A stretch of DNA of 62,172 bases from Nostoc sp. GT001 (GCF_030382115.1 NZ_JAUDRJ010000003.1:2508005-2570176), one strand, 5' to 3'; counted from the first letter of the stretch, positions 35,186 through 45,009 are shown. The notes: generated by a model not told the origin, from the sequence alone. Translations and numbers: made by a program.

Positions 35186-36100
35186 ATGTCTGTTGTTTCT
35201 ACCGTTACTGTTACCGTTCCCGCCACAACTGCGAATTTGGGGCCAGGTTTTGATTGCATTGGTGCAGCTTTAAAGCTGTACAACGAGTTTAAATTCACTC
35301 GCCTGGAAGAAGGTGGGTTAAGTATTCATGTCACTGGTACAGAAGCTGAACGAGTCCAAACTGATGAAAGCAATCTTCTCTATCAAGCGTTTGTCAAATT
35401 CTATCAACACATAGAGCAGACACCGCCGACTGTAAAAATAGAAATTAAGTTAGGTGTACCGTTGGCGCGGGGTTTGGGTAGTTCGGCGACAGCAATTGTT
35501 GGTGGGTTGGTTGCGGCTAATCAACTAGAAGGTGCAACTCTGTCTCAGTCGCAGGTGATGGAGTTAGCGATCGCAATGGAAGGACATCCTGATAATGTAG
35601 TTCCAGCTTTGTTGGGAGGATGTCGTCTTGCTGCTACCAGTGGCGCAGGTTGGGAAATTTGTGATGTTCCCTGGCATAAAGATGTTGTGCCAGTTGTGGC
35701 TATTCCTAATTTTGAACTTTCTACTTCCGAGGCGCGGGGCGTTCTGCCAACTGAGGTGAGTCGTGCTGATGCGATTTTCAATACGGCACATTTGGGCTTA
35801 TTGTTGCGTGGCTTAGAAACTGGTAACGGACAATGGTTAAAGACAGCTTTGCAAGATAGATTGCATCAGCCCTATCGGAAAGCTTTGATTCCTGGTTATG
35901 ATGCTGTCAACATCGCAGCAGTTAGTGCTGGTGCTTATGGTATGGTAATTAGTGGTGCGGGGCCGACACTGTTAGCTTTGGCGGATAAGTTACACTCAAA
36001 GGCTGTGGAGGCGGCGATGTTAGCTGCTTGGCAAGAAGAAGGAATTACAGCCGAGGTGCGATCGCTTTCTCTCGATACCCAAGGCGCAAAAAGCTTTTAA
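35186..36100 (+). CDS. thrB: Homoserine kinase
   Basis: The 304-residue GHMP-family kinase phosphorylates homoserine in threonine synthesis. It shows the N-terminal VPATTANLGPGFDCIGAAL, the phosphate loop PLARGLGSSATAIVGG, and the C-terminal GAYGMVISGAGPTLLAL. Length is normal. A conserved coiled-coil gene follows 29 bp downstream and may be cotranscribed. Confidence 0.95.
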   Translation: MSVVSTVTVTVPATTANLGPGFDCIGAALKLYNEFKFTRLEEGGLSIHVTGTEAERVQTDESNLLYQAFVKFYQHIEQTPPTVKIEIKLGVPLARGLGSSATAIVGGLVAANQLEGATLSQSQVMELAIAMEGHPDNVVPALLGGCRLAATSGAGWEICDVPWHKDVVPVVAIPNFELSTSEARGVLPTEVSRADAIFNTAHLGLLLRGLETGNGQWLKTALQDRLHQPYRKALIPGYDAVNIAAVSAGAYGMVISGAGPTLLALADKLHSKAVEAAMLAAWQEEGITAEVRSLSLDTQGAKSF

Positions 36101-36129
36101 TATTTTACTCAGCACTTAAAACTCGATTT

Positions 36130-36642
36130 ATGGAGCAAACTCAGGCTGAAATAGCGGCGCTTAACTCTCAAATTCAGATTCTTTTAGAAGAACGCGCTGC
36201 ACTTACTAAAAAAAATAATGTCATCTCTGGCGAGAATGATTCACCCCAGGCGATGGTAGAAGCTTACCGCCGTCAAGCCAGAGAAAATGCCCAATTATCA
36301 GTTGAACTCCAAGGCATAGATGCAGCGATCGCAGCCTTGGAAGGCAAGATAAAACAAAAACAAGGTAAGTTAGTGCGATCGCAAGTTGCATCAAAAGAAC
36401 TTATCCAACAGCAGCAGCTAGAGGAAGCGAAAGAAGTGGCTCAGGTTCATGCTGAACGCATTAATCAACTAGCAAGTGAACTAGCCGCAGAAGTCCGTTT
36501 TCTTAAGGCTTGTGCCAATCAACTGAGTCCAATGTATTGGCAGATTTATTACAAGCCCTTTATTACTGGCTTTAAGACAATCTCCGTTCCCTATGTCCGC
36601 TCTGATGGGGAAGTATGGACAATTGTCAACCGGATTGTTTAA
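36130..36642 (+). CDS. Conserved coiled-coil protein, unknown function
   Basis: The 170-residue protein is a long coiled coil (about residues 2-125; EQTQAEIAALNSQIQILLEE, then Gln/Lys-rich heptads). A short C-terminal non-coiled part follows (MYWQIYYKPFITGFKT, SDGEVWTIVNRIV). I do not recognise the family. The ATG at 36130 is preferred; the longer frame from 36028 overlaps thrB with unlikely residues. Confidence 0.7.
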   Translation: MEQTQAEIAALNSQIQILLEERAALTKKNNVISGENDSPQAMVEAYRRQARENAQLSVELQGIDAAIAALEGKIKQKQGKLVRSQVASKELIQQQQLEEAKEVAQVHAERINQLASELAAEVRFLKACANQLSPMYWQIYYKPFITGFKTISVPYVRSDGEVWTIVNRIV

Positions 36643-37171
36643 TGTTTTAGCCTTTGCGTTTGTAGCAATATATTGACTTCTCTCTTTTTAGGCTATCCAT
36701 TACCCGAATCTTTCTCAACAAAAATATAACTTACTTAAAACAAGTTATCCACTCAAATTCTCCAGTTTGTGGTTAGCGATCGCCTAGAAAATTTTCGTCA
36801 TTTACATTCTTCTGCTTTTGTCAAATATCTACAGATCGCCTTGTTCTACAATCCTGTTCCTGACTTATTTACAGCAATCTTAATAAAAATTTGACTCATA
36901 CATAGCAACTTTGAGAAAGGGATTTAGGCTCGAAACCCAAAGATATTTATTCCAAAACGGGATGCTCCCTCATGCTCAAAGATAAATGCTGGCTTTCCTC
37001 ACAAGTTCCTCAAATTGTTTTGCTATATATATAAATATAGGGCGAAAACCTTTAAGAGATTTAAAATTCAAAAGTCGCTAAACATAGTTGAGGGATTAGT
37101 CATTTTTGACAATCCAGCATCTGGAAACCCGAAACCGTAAAGACCAATTACCAATGAAATCGGAGGTCTAT
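36643..37171. other. Intergenic region before the Usp gene
   Basis: It is AT-rich with HIP1 sites at about 36776. No gene, repeat array or terminator is clear. Confidence 0.4.
37162..37166 (+). promoter_or_regulatory. Ribosome binding site deciding the Usp start
   Basis: GGAGG ends 5 bases before ATG 37172 and favours it over the upstream opening at 37106. Confidence 0.75.
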
Positions 37172-37711
37172 ATGATGTTTAAAAAGATTCTAGTTGCATT
37201 AGATCGCTCAGAAATAGGGCAACAGGTTTTTGAGGAAGCATTAGATTTAGCAAAGTTAACACAAGCTAGCTTAATGTTACTTCATGTTCTATCTTCCGAA
37301 GAAGAGGGTAGTCCTTATGCTCCTATGCTGTCTAATATGGACTACTATCCAGGATTGACCAGTCAAAGCTTTGAGTTATACCAACAACAGTGGGATACCT
37401 TTAAAAATCTAGGAATCCAGATGTTGCAATCTTTTTGTGCCCAAGCAAACACAGCAGGTGTGACTACGGAATTTACACAAAATGTTGGTAATCCTGGTCG
37501 CATTATTTGTGATTTAGCCCATAGTTGTAACGCTGACCTAATTGTTATGGGGCGTCGGGGTCATTCTCGGCTGATGGAACTATTTCTCGGTAGTGTGAGT
37601 AACTACGTTCTTCACCATGCTCCTTGTTCAGTGCATGTTGTGCATCTTTCAGTTACTCCTAAAATAGATGAAGTTGTCAAAGAAACTACAAGCGCTTTCA
37701 GCGTTAACTAA
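37172..37711 (+). CDS. Universal stress protein (UspA family)
   Basis: The 179-residue Usp domain starts MFKKILVALDRSEIGQQVF and has the ATP-site motif VMGRRGHSRLMELFLGSVSN followed by VLHHAPCSVHVVH. It is the ATP-binding type. The longer frame from 37106 gives an implausible basic leader, whereas ATG 37172 (with ATG 37175 next to it) follows a strong GGAGG. It stands alone; Usp proteins are usually induced by stress or starvation. Confidence 0.92.
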   Translation: MMFKKILVALDRSEIGQQVFEEALDLAKLTQASLMLLHVLSSEEEGSPYAPMLSNMDYYPGLTSQSFELYQQQWDTFKNLGIQMLQSFCAQANTAGVTTEFTQNVGNPGRIICDLAHSCNADLIVMGRRGHSRLMELFLGSVSNYVLHHAPCSVHVVHLSVTPKIDEVVKETTSAFSVN

Positions 37712-38136
37712 CCACTAAGCTATTCCACATTTAACTTGTATAACTAGGGTGGGCAAAACTTCGGCGCGATCGCTACTTCTGTGCGAGAGGCTATGCTAAC
37801 GATAACGCTCAGTATGCTGCCTACCCCATAAAAGTTAGTTATCTCAATCAATAATCTCTGTAAATTGAATCTCCAACAAACGATCCTAACTACACTCTAT
37901 TGGGCTAAAATTGAGCGTAGGCGTAGCCCATCGTAGATATCGCTTTTTGGGGTCGCATATTTGCGGGATGATTTTACTATTTTTGTGGGATGGGCAACAT
38001 GAGCGTCCCTTGTATTTCCGGGCGGGCAGGATGCCCACCCAACAAGAGTCATCCCTTAATTCAGCAACGCCCGCTTTTATAGTAAGAAATAAAAAGCCCG
38101 CTACCAAAATTAGAGTTGAGAGCGAAAAGTGGATCT
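37712..38136. other. Intergenic region with dispersed repeats
   Basis: It includes the GTAGGCGTAGCCCATCGTAG / ATATCGCTTTTTGG repeat at about 37917-37957 and a GGCGGGCAGGATGCCCACCC palindromic block at about 38021-38040. No gene is supported. Confidence 0.5.
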
Positions 38137-38493
38137 ATGGAAAAAGATGCTATCGAGATCGCTGGTTTTCATGCTCATGTTTACTTCGATCCTGCGAGTC
38201 GGGATGCAGCTGCGCGTGTACGTGAAGGATTAGGCGCTAGGTTTGAGGTGCAACTCGGACGCTGGTTTGACAAGCCCATCGGGCCCCATCCAAAAGCGAT
38301 GTATCAAGTTGCTTTCTTACCGAATCAGTTTGAGAAAGTCGTTCCTTGGTTAATGCTCAATCGTGAGGGATTGGATATTCTCGTTCATCCTGAGACAGGG
38401 GATGCTGTGGCAGACCACGCAGTTCATTCTCTATGGTTAGGAGAAAAGCTAGATTTAAATATTGAGTTTCTTCAACAGCTTAGTCCGACTTGA
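38137..38493 (+). CDS. DOPA 4,5-dioxygenase family protein
   Basis: The 118-residue protein begins EIAGFHAHVYFDPASR and has LGRWFDKPIGPHPKAMYQVA and LDILVHPETGDAVADHAVHS. The His residues in HAHV, GPHP and VHPETG are those expected to bind iron. Related enzymes open the ring of L-DOPA at the 4,5 position and can form betalamic acid. No tyrosinase or pigment gene is adjacent, so the natural substrate may be another catechol. The ATG at 38137 is preferred to a TTG at 38116. Confidence 0.88.
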   Translation: MEKDAIEIAGFHAHVYFDPASRDAAARVREGLGARFEVQLGRWFDKPIGPHPKAMYQVAFLPNQFEKVVPWLMLNREGLDILVHPETGDAVADHAVHSLWLGEKLDLNIEFLQQLSPT

Positions 38494-38864
38494 TCCAACT
38501 AAGGAAAGTAAATGACCTGTTGGGTAAAAGTTTTGCTTTGAGGCGTGAAACTTTTTATATTGTGACTAATTTTGGTGAAATTGAAAAAGTCCAATTTCTT
38601 AATCAATAAAGGTTTCAGCCTACGGATAGACGCTTTTAGCGGTTTGCTGCAAGTATTCGCAAGAAAGAAAAAAATGGATAAAGTCGAGGCTCAGACCTGA
38701 CTACAATTTAAGCTACAGCAGATTGCAACTTGATGAGATTGGTATTAAATCTCTTGATTGCGGATAACTGTTTATTAACATCTTCGTTAAAAATAGAAAT
38801 AAGACATCCGTTTTGCAGAGTGCTATGCTGTTAAGCAACATTCTCATAAAAAGAAATTTGTCTG
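38494..38864. other. Intergenic region
   Basis: A 371-bp AT-rich spacer with no gene, hairpin or known repeat that I can see. Confidence 0.4.
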
Positions 38865-40268
38865 ATGAAAAACATCTCTGCGAAAGAAAAAATTGCAGGC
38901 ATTTCCCAATTCGGCAAAGCTAATTTCAGAGTCACGAAGAAACAGATTTTGTTTAGTACTCTTATTCTCTGCTTTGGTTTGCTGGGACTAGGTGGTTTCT
39001 GGTTTAAATCTAGATATAAAGTTGATAATCAGATGAGTGTAAAACTACAAGAATTATCTAATGTCGATTATCCAGCCAATCCCGCACCATTAGGAAAAAA
39101 TTTTAAAAGATATTCTAATCGAAAATTAACACTAATTAAGAAAGATGATACACATTTCGATTTTGTATTGGAAGCAACAGATAAAAATACGGCAAAAATA
39201 GTTATAAAAAATGTTGATTTAGAGCTATTAGTTCCTAAAGCACCCGAATGGGTGAAAAAAGATCAAGGTTTAGAAATAATCGCTTTTACAGATAGGGAGT
39301 GGAACAGGCAACAGATTAGTTTTCCTGCAAATTCAAAAAATATAGAAATTGTTGGAGGAGATGGTTTTGAAAAGCAAAATATTGTAGAGATCGCTTTGGC
39401 TAATAATTGCTTAAATGCCGGATTTTGGGAAATTCTACTTTTTACTAAAGAGGATAATAACAAAACCCTTTATTATCAAAGTTGGTTTACTTTCCCAATT
39501 GGACATTACAAAAATATTTTTGAAAAAATTAATAAGATTTCATATTGGGAGCATTGGTGGAAATTAGAACACTGGCAAGATCCGAGTGGCACAATAGTAA
39601 AAACTAATCTTTTAAGAAATGTCGTCGATCAAAAAGAAGTTGCTACTCAGTTCCCTCTTGATGAGAGAATAATTGTATCAGGAGAGCAAAGTAGAAAAGT
39701 TAGAACTACGCTAGCGACCAATATTACCAAATGGAGAGATTTTTACGACGTTAAAAATGAAGTTAAGTTTGCAAGTTTTCGAGCGCCAGGATTTTACGAC
39801 CAAAATAAGCCTTGGGGAAATCAATACTGGAGAATAGGCAAATTTGATAAAGCCATTTTGAGGAATATTAAACCAATTGGTGTTGAACAAAATTTACAGG
39901 AAATTGAGCTAGGATTCACAGATACCAAGACTGGTGAGAAAAATAGATTATTCATCAGTGGCGTTAATCTGAAAACACTTCCTCAATTGCCTGTAGCAGA
40001 TTATTCCAAAGGCTTATATATGCCGATGGGAATTGGGATACCTCCTTTTTATCAAAGCTATGAAGAATTAACTAAAAATCATCCAGATGTCAGCCCCTAC
40101 TTTAGTTTTTTACTAGATTCACAGGAGCGGTGGATAGATCATCACCACTTAGCAGTTGATGGTTCAGTGATGCACCTTGATAAAGATAATCCAAATCTTT
40201 TGCATCTTTACTTGCTATCCTATGAAAGAAATACTTTAATAGCTCATTTTTTGATCGATTTAACATAG
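38865..40268 (+). CDS. Membrane-anchored protein of unknown function
   Basis: The 467-residue protein has a basic N-terminus and one transmembrane helix (about residues 29-47, LFSTLILCFGLLGLGGFWF). A large, probably extracytoplasmic region follows, rich in Lys, Asn and Trp (YWEHWWKLEHWQD). Near the end is a His cluster (RWIDHHHLAVDGSVMHLDKD). I recognise no domain. It is low in G+C, with many Lys codons in AAA, unlike its neighbours, which suggests transfer. A short hairpin (GTGAGGT/ACCTCAC, 40289-40308) follows. Confidence 0.65.
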   Translation: MKNISAKEKIAGISQFGKANFRVTKKQILFSTLILCFGLLGLGGFWFKSRYKVDNQMSVKLQELSNVDYPANPAPLGKNFKRYSNRKLTLIKKDDTHFDFVLEATDKNTAKIVIKNVDLELLVPKAPEWVKKDQGLEIIAFTDREWNRQQISFPANSKNIEIVGGDGFEKQNIVEIALANNCLNAGFWEILLFTKEDNNKTLYYQSWFTFPIGHYKNIFEKINKISYWEHWWKLEHWQDPSGTIVKTNLLRNVVDQKEVATQFPLDERIIVSGEQSRKVRTTLATNITKWRDFYDVKNEVKFASFRAPGFYDQNKPWGNQYWRIGKFDKAILRNIKPIGVEQNLQEIELGFTDTKTGEKNRLFISGVNLKTLPQLPVADYSKGLYMPMGIGIPPFYQSYEELTKNHPDVSPYFSFLLDSQERWIDHHHLAVDGSVMHLDKDNPNLLHLYLLSYERNTLIAHFLIDLT

Positions 40269-40557
40269 ATATAGCTGTTCTCGGTTCAGTGAGGTATAAA
40301 AACCTCACTACCCTCATAACAAGCGAGGAAGCGACTATCATATACTTATACCAGTTCAATTAATAGATTGCAACACATTCTTGGGTAAAAACGCGATAAA
40401 TTGCGTCTATATAAATGATCTATTTGTCGCATTCTTTTTTCCAAGTAGATAATTGGTTTTTCAAGACGCGATAAATTGCGTCTCTATATCAGGATTTTAT
40501 TGCTCATTATGAACTGTATTGAACTCTATAATTGAAGAAACTGGTTGACTTTAATAT
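40269..40557. repeat. Two ACGCGATAAATTGCGTCT repeats
   Basis: Copies at about 40390-40410 and 40464-40485 are near-palindromes of the same family as the hairpin at 14048-14104. No gene is seen. Confidence 0.6.
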
Positions 40558-40899
40558 TTAGTCATTCGGTATTTGCTTGAGTAAAGCTATCCACATATCA
40601 GATGGATCTGAATAGTAATCAATTTCTTCAACTTGATATTGATAAGATTCACAACCTTCTCGTAAAATAATGCGATCGCAAGCTTTAACGCTTTTCCCTA
40701 CTCCAGTCATGTACCCGATTGTTCCTTCATTGAGGCGCTCAAATATGTAGTCGCCTCCACAAACTTGTTGTCTGTAATCATGGATTTTATTCTTTTGTTT
40801 TAATTCTGTTACTGGAGAGATAACCAGAGATAATTTATTTAAAAAACTAAAACTTAAGTTCATACCTGTTATGATTGAAGAGAAGGCACTTAAAAACAT
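40558..40899 (-). CDS. Hypothetical protein
   Basis: A 113-codon frame; the N-terminal third may be wrongly included, as an ATG at residue 13 (40863) gives MNLSFSFLNKLSLV. The C-terminal part reads coherently (QVEEIDYYSDPSDMWIALL). No family is recognised. It is isolated and may be a small cyanobacterial protein or a remnant. Confidence 0.4.
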   Translation of the reverse strand: MFLSAFSSIITGMNLSFSFLNKLSLVISPVTELKQKNKIHDYRQQVCGGDYIFERLNEGTIGYMTGVGKSVKACDRIILREGCESYQYQVEEIDYYSDPSDMWIALLKQIPND

Positions 40900-41105
40900 T
40901 TAAAAAATAGAAATTATAATTCATTTAAAAGCCGATTCTTTTAAATTTACAATACTGTTAACCGCAGATTCAACTGTAAAATCACCTAACTGTTGGACAA
41001 GATTTGGTGAGATATAAGGTTTTTGCTTAACTATCTAGTATTAATTAATAAGCTTTTTATGTCTTGAAAATGTCATATATGTATATATTTTAATATCAAT
41101 ATAAT

Positions 41106-41702
41106 TTAGTCACTACTTGTAGTGGCTAGAGCTACATCTATCTGCTTCAGTAGTACTTCTAGGGTAGAAGAGTTATCTAAAACGACATCGGCATGAGCTA
41201 TTTTTTCTTCGATGGATAATTGGCTGTTAATCCTGGCTCGTGCCTGTTCTGTATTTAAATGGTTTCGTTGTATCAATCTTTGTAGTTGTTGCTCTTGAGA
41301 ACAACGCACTACCCAGATTTCTGTTACCAAATCAGTCATCCCAGCTTCAAATAATAGAGGCACTACTAACACCAGTATTTTTGACGAAGACTGAGCAATT
41401 GCTTTGAGAAAGCGATCGCGTACATCAGGATGAATCAAATTGTCTATCCATTTGCGTTCATCTTGACGATTAAAGATAATTTCGCCTAACTTTTGGCGGT
41501 TGAGGCTGCCATCTGGTAGTAAAATTTGTTCGCCATAACGTTGAGCGATCGCACCCAAAATAGGCGAACCTAAAGATACTGCTTCTCTAGCATAAATATC
41601 TGCATCCAAAATCGGCAGGTTATAAGTGCTAGCTAAATAATTAGTGACAGTGGTTTTGCCTGTGGCGATACCACCAGTTAAGCCGATTATGCGTTTTGTC
41701 AT
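41106..41702 (-). CDS. coaE: Dephospho-CoA kinase
   Basis: The 198-residue enzyme performs the last step of coenzyme A synthesis. The P-loop GLTGGIATGKTTVTNYL is at the N-terminus. Then come LDADIYAREAV, the DNLIHPDVRDRF segment and LVVPLLFEAGMTDLV. Length is normal. Its start codon lies in an ATGACAA heptamer array: the bases just before it (41703-41720, plus strand) read TTGTCAT units, so the array, not a ribosome site, borders the ATG. Confidence 0.94.
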   Translation of the reverse strand: MTKRIIGLTGGIATGKTTVTNYLASTYNLPILDADIYAREAVSLGSPILGAIAQRYGEQILLPDGSLNRQKLGEIIFNRQDERKWIDNLIHPDVRDRFLKAIAQSSSKILVLVVPLLFEAGMTDLVTEIWVVRCSQEQQLQRLIQRNHLNTEQARARINSQLSIEEKIAHADVVLDNSSTLEVLLKQIDVALATTSSD

Positions 41703-41808
41703 TTGTCATTTGTCAATAATTCTTCTTCCCCTGCTCCCCTGCTCCCCTGCTCCAACTCATTACTTATTACTCATTACTCATTACTCCCCTGCTCCCCTGC
41801 CCCCTTAT
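41694..41808. repeat. Heptamer arrays between coaE and cobA-hemD
   Basis: TTTGTCA units (41694-41715), CCCCTGCT units (about 41730-41752 and 41787-41805) and TTACTCA units (41755-41785) fill the spacer. Confidence 0.8.
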
Positions 41809-43404
41809 CTACGAATTTGTCGCCCATACGATCAGTGCTTGGGTTAAACCATCTAAAGTATATTCTTGGGCTTCTACATCCACGCGTCCGAATAAATCAT
41901 GGCAAGTTTTAGAGGTTTGAGGGCCGATAGAGGCAATACAAACTCCCTCTAAGAATTGGCTAATATCAGAGTTGTTGGAAAATATATTATTAGTAAGTTG
42001 AGAGAAAAATTGTACAGTTTTAGAACTGGCAAAGGTAATCACATCTACCTTGCGGTTTTGGAGAGCTAACTTTGCCGCAGGTGGAATACTACTAGGACAA
42101 CAAGATTGATATGCCGCAACTTCTATCACCTTTGCTCCCTTGAGAGTTAATTCCTTAACTAAAACTTCTCTACCGCCGCTTTCAACTCTGGGAAATAACA
42201 CCTTTTTACCATCTAATTTATCTGGGAAATTTTCCACTAAAGAATCGGCAACAAAGTTAGGGGGAATAAAATCTGCTTGCAGAGAGCGTTGTTTTAGACT
42301 TTGGGCTGTTTTCTCACCAACGACGGCAATTTTGATGTTAGCTAAGGCACGGCTATCTTTACCTTGGGCAATTAGCCTTTCAAAAAAGTAGTCTACGCCA
42401 TTGGTAGAAGTGAAAATTAACCAGTCGAAGTCAGATAAATTAGCGATCGCATTATCCAAAGCTTCCCAATTCGAGGGCGGGCCGATTTCTAAGGTAGGCA
42501 TTTCGATCACGGTTGCACCTGATGCAATGAGGCGATCGCTAAATTGACTCGATTGGCCAACTGAACGTGTAACCAAGATCATTTTACCAGTAAGAGGAAG
42601 AGGAGATAGGGGAAAATTGCTTGACATAGCAGGGGGGCTAAAAGTTTTGGCTGTAGTCGAAACCTGACAATCTATTTTCTCAGGTTGTAAGTACTTGCGT
42701 AGCCCAACAACTTCACCAATCACAATTACCGCTGGAGAAAGGGATAATCCGGCGGTTTGTTCCAGAATATTGCCCAGTTGCGCCATCCAAATTTGTTGAT
42801 CGGGAGTTCCTGCCCAACGGATGATGGCAATGGGTGTTAAGTGCGATCGCCCATGCTGCACCAGTCGATCTATAATCTCTGCTAGATGTCGCCCTCCCAT
42901 TAAAATTACCAGTGTCTCTAAGCGTGACAGCGCCTCCCACTCTAAAACCTCTGGTTCATGAGCTGTAAGCACTGCAAAAGTGCGGCTTAACACCGGATCT
43001 GTTAGGGGAATTCCTGCCAACAAAGGTGCTGCAAGGGCTGAGGAAATTCCTGGTACTAGTTCAAAATCACAACCGGATGCTTTCAACGCTTCAATTTCGG
43101 AAGTGCAACGCCCAAAAATCAATGGATCTCCTGATTTGAGCCGTATAACTTGTTTTCCTTGCAGACAATGTTTTACTAGTAACTTATTAATCTGTGCTTG
43201 GCTTGTACTGGGTTTGCCACCGCGTTTACCGACATCCAATTTCAGACAATCATCTGGTACGCACTGCAATAATTGAGCATCTACTAAAGCATCGTAAACT
43301 AACACCTGAGCAATAGCTAAAAGATTGTAAGCTTTTACTGTCAAGTATGCTACATCTCCAGGCCCAGCACCTACGAGGTAGACTTTGCCTCTATCATTTG
43401 TCAT
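41809..43404 (-). CDS. Uroporphyrinogen-III C-methyltransferase / uroporphyrinogen-III synthase fusion
   Basis: The 531-residue fusion (CobA-HemD type) has an N-terminal SUMT domain (residues 1-250; GKVYLVGAGPGDVAYLTVKA, VIRLKSGDPLIFGRCTSE) that makes precorrin-2. A HemD domain (about 275-531; ILVTRSVGQSSQFSDRLIAS, VITFASSKTVQFF) closes uroporphyrinogen III. The linker (about 250-272) is low-complexity and may itself contain repeat-derived codons. It feeds heme, chlorophyll, siroheme and B12. The start codon sits at an ATGACAAATGA heptamer pair, as in coaE just downstream. Confidence 0.94.
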   Translation of the reverse strand: MTNDRGKVYLVGAGPGDVAYLTVKAYNLLAIAQVLVYDALVDAQLLQCVPDDCLKLDVGKRGGKPSTSQAQINKLLVKHCLQGKQVIRLKSGDPLIFGRCTSEIEALKASGCDFELVPGISSALAAPLLAGIPLTDPVLSRTFAVLTAHEPEVLEWEALSRLETLVILMGGRHLAEIIDRLVQHGRSHLTPIAIIRWAGTPDQQIWMAQLGNILEQTAGLSLSPAVIVIGEVVGLRKYLQPEKIDCQVSTTAKTFSPPAMSSNFPLSPLPLTGKMILVTRSVGQSSQFSDRLIASGATVIEMPTLEIGPPSNWEALDNAIANLSDFDWLIFTSTNGVDYFFERLIAQGKDSRALANIKIAVVGEKTAQSLKQRSLQADFIPPNFVADSLVENFPDKLDGKKVLFPRVESGGREVLVKELTLKGAKVIEVAAYQSCCPSSIPPAAKLALQNRKVDVITFASSKTVQFFSQLTNNIFSNNSDISQFLEGVCIASIGPQTSKTCHDLFGRVDVEAQEYTLDGLTQALIVWATNS

Positions 43405-43512
43405 TGATCAATAATTAATAATTTTTCTTCCTCTGCTCCTCGTTCACTGAGCGTAGCCGTTCGCGCAGCGTCTCGTAGAGAAGTGCTGCTCCTCTGCTCC
43501 CCATGCCCCATA
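43394..43512. repeat. Repeats at the cobA-hemD start and spacer
   Basis: TCATTTGTCATTGATCAATA overlaps the start codon. Beyond it lie CTCCTCGTTCACTGAGCGTA and GCGTCTCGTAGAGAAGTGCT of the dispersed family and CTCTGCTCC units. Confidence 0.7.
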
Positions 43513-43513
43513 T

Positions 43514-44743
43514 TCAATTCGTCTGGGTATTAATTTTTTGGATTAGCCGATCGACTTGCTCAACCATCTCCTTGTTTTTCTCAGCTTGGAATAATTCTCT
43601 GGCTTTTTTGAGATTAACGATCGCTTCTTTTGGCTGTTGTTGTCTTCCCAAAGTGACTCCCAAATTATAATAAGTGAATGCATCGTTGGGTACAAGGCTA
43701 ATGGCTTTTTTGTAATGTGCGATCGCTTCTTGTGGTTTACCTCGATCGTCCATCGCATTTCCCAAACCGGTGTAAGCTTGTGCGTGTTTGGGATCGAGAC
43801 GAATGGCTTCGGTATAGTTAACGATTGCTTCTGTGAGCTTGCCTTGAGCGTAAAAAGCACTTGCTAAATTATAATGAGCGTCTGCATAGTTAGGGGCGAA
43901 GCTGATGGCTTTTTTGTAATGTGCGATCGCTTCTTCTAGTTTGCCTTGAGCGTATAGAGTATTTCCCAAGGCATTATAACCTGCTGGATTTTTCGGGGCG
44001 AGGCGAATGGCTTCGGTATAGTTGGCGATTGCTTCTGCTGGCTTTCCTTGAGCGTACAAGGCGTTTCCTAAGTAATAGTGAGCGTCTGCATAGTTAGGAT
44101 CGAAGCTAATAGATTTTTTATACTGGATAACTGCTTCTGCTAACTCACCTCGATCGTACAGAGCATTTCCTAAACGGGTGTAAGTTGGTGCATAATCTGG
44201 TTTGAGGCGAATTGCTGCTGTATATTCGGTAACTGCTTCTTTTAGCTTGCCTTGAGCGTAGAGAGCGTTTCCTAAGTTATAGTGAGCTTCAGCATACTTA
44301 GGTTCAAGGCTGATGGCTTTCTGATATTGTGCGATCGCAGGTTCTAACTGATTCAGTCTTGCTAAAGTCAAACCCAGATTAAAATATGCTCTAGAGTCTT
44401 GAGGATCGAGACTAATGGCTTTATTGTATTGAGCGATCGCTTCTTGTGGTTTACCGCGATCGTCGAGAGTATTTCCCAAGGCAATATAAGCTTGTGCAAA
44501 ATTGGGTTCTAGTTCAATTGCCTTCCGAAAAGCTGCCTCCGCTCCCTTTAAATCTCCCTGTTTATAGAGATTGCTTCCTTGCTCGAAGTTAGCAACTGCG
44601 TTTTTGTTGCGAATGACTGCGGACTGAGTAGAGTTGTGAATTTTTGCTAAGATAACGCCAACATTTTTACCAAAGGCGGTATTTTCATTACTCAAACACA
44701 AGCAGATAATAGCTGCTACGAGTAGATTCTTGTTTTTCAGCAT
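43514..44743 (-). CDS. Exported TPR-repeat protein
   Basis: The protein of about 409 residues has a signal peptide (LLVAAIICLCLSNENTAFG) then about ten TPR units of 34 residues (YAEAHYNLGNALYAQGKLKE, DPQDSRAYFNLGLTLARLNQ). They cover nearly the whole mature protein. Several units are almost identical at DNA level, a sign of recent internal duplication. It probably serves as a protein-binding scaffold in the periplasm. I chose ATG 44743 because MLKNKNLLVAAI is a normal signal peptide; a start at 44782 would add MRLYVNQAGKVIK. Confidence 0.88.
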   Translation of the reverse strand: MLKNKNLLVAAIICLCLSNENTAFGKNVGVILAKIHNSTQSAVIRNKNAVANFEQGSNLYKQGDLKGAEAAFRKAIELEPNFAQAYIALGNTLDDRGKPQEAIAQYNKAISLDPQDSRAYFNLGLTLARLNQLEPAIAQYQKAISLEPKYAEAHYNLGNALYAQGKLKEAVTEYTAAIRLKPDYAPTYTRLGNALYDRGELAEAVIQYKKSISFDPNYADAHYYLGNALYAQGKPAEAIANYTEAIRLAPKNPAGYNALGNTLYAQGKLEEAIAHYKKAISFAPNYADAHYNLASAFYAQGKLTEAIVNYTEAIRLDPKHAQAYTGLGNAMDDRGKPQEAIAHYKKAISLVPNDAFTYYNLGVTLGRQQQPKEAIVNLKKARELFQAEKNKEMVEQVDRLIQKINTQTN

Positions 44744-44946
44744 TTTTATTACCTTACCTGCTTGGTTTACATATAATCTCAAGTTCGGCTAATTGCCATC
44801 ATACAAATACCCCATTTCAGCCCTTCCTTACTTGTTGTTAGGAGAGCAAAAGTGTAGCTTTGGCGAGGTTATAGCTGGAATTATAAGTGATTAAGCTAAC
44901 TTGATACAAGTGTAATCTCATATAAATAGGCTTCTTGGCATTTGTC

Positions 44947-45009
44947 GGGAAAAGGGAAAGGGTAAAGGTTTTGTATTTTCCTTTCCCCTTTAACCTTTAC
45001 CCTTTTCCC
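44947..45009 (-). terminator. Purine/pyrimidine hairpin after the ethylene-receptor-like kinase
   Basis: GGGAAAAGGG...GTAAAGGTT (44947-44970) pairs with AACCTTTACCCTTTTCCC (44992-45009), with a six-base bulge. It lies just past the kinase stop (45048, minus strand). Confidence 0.6.

Noticed and set aside
43543..43860. 105-codon frame overlapping the TPR gene
   Set aside because: It repeats because the TPR DNA repeats; it is a shadow in another frame.
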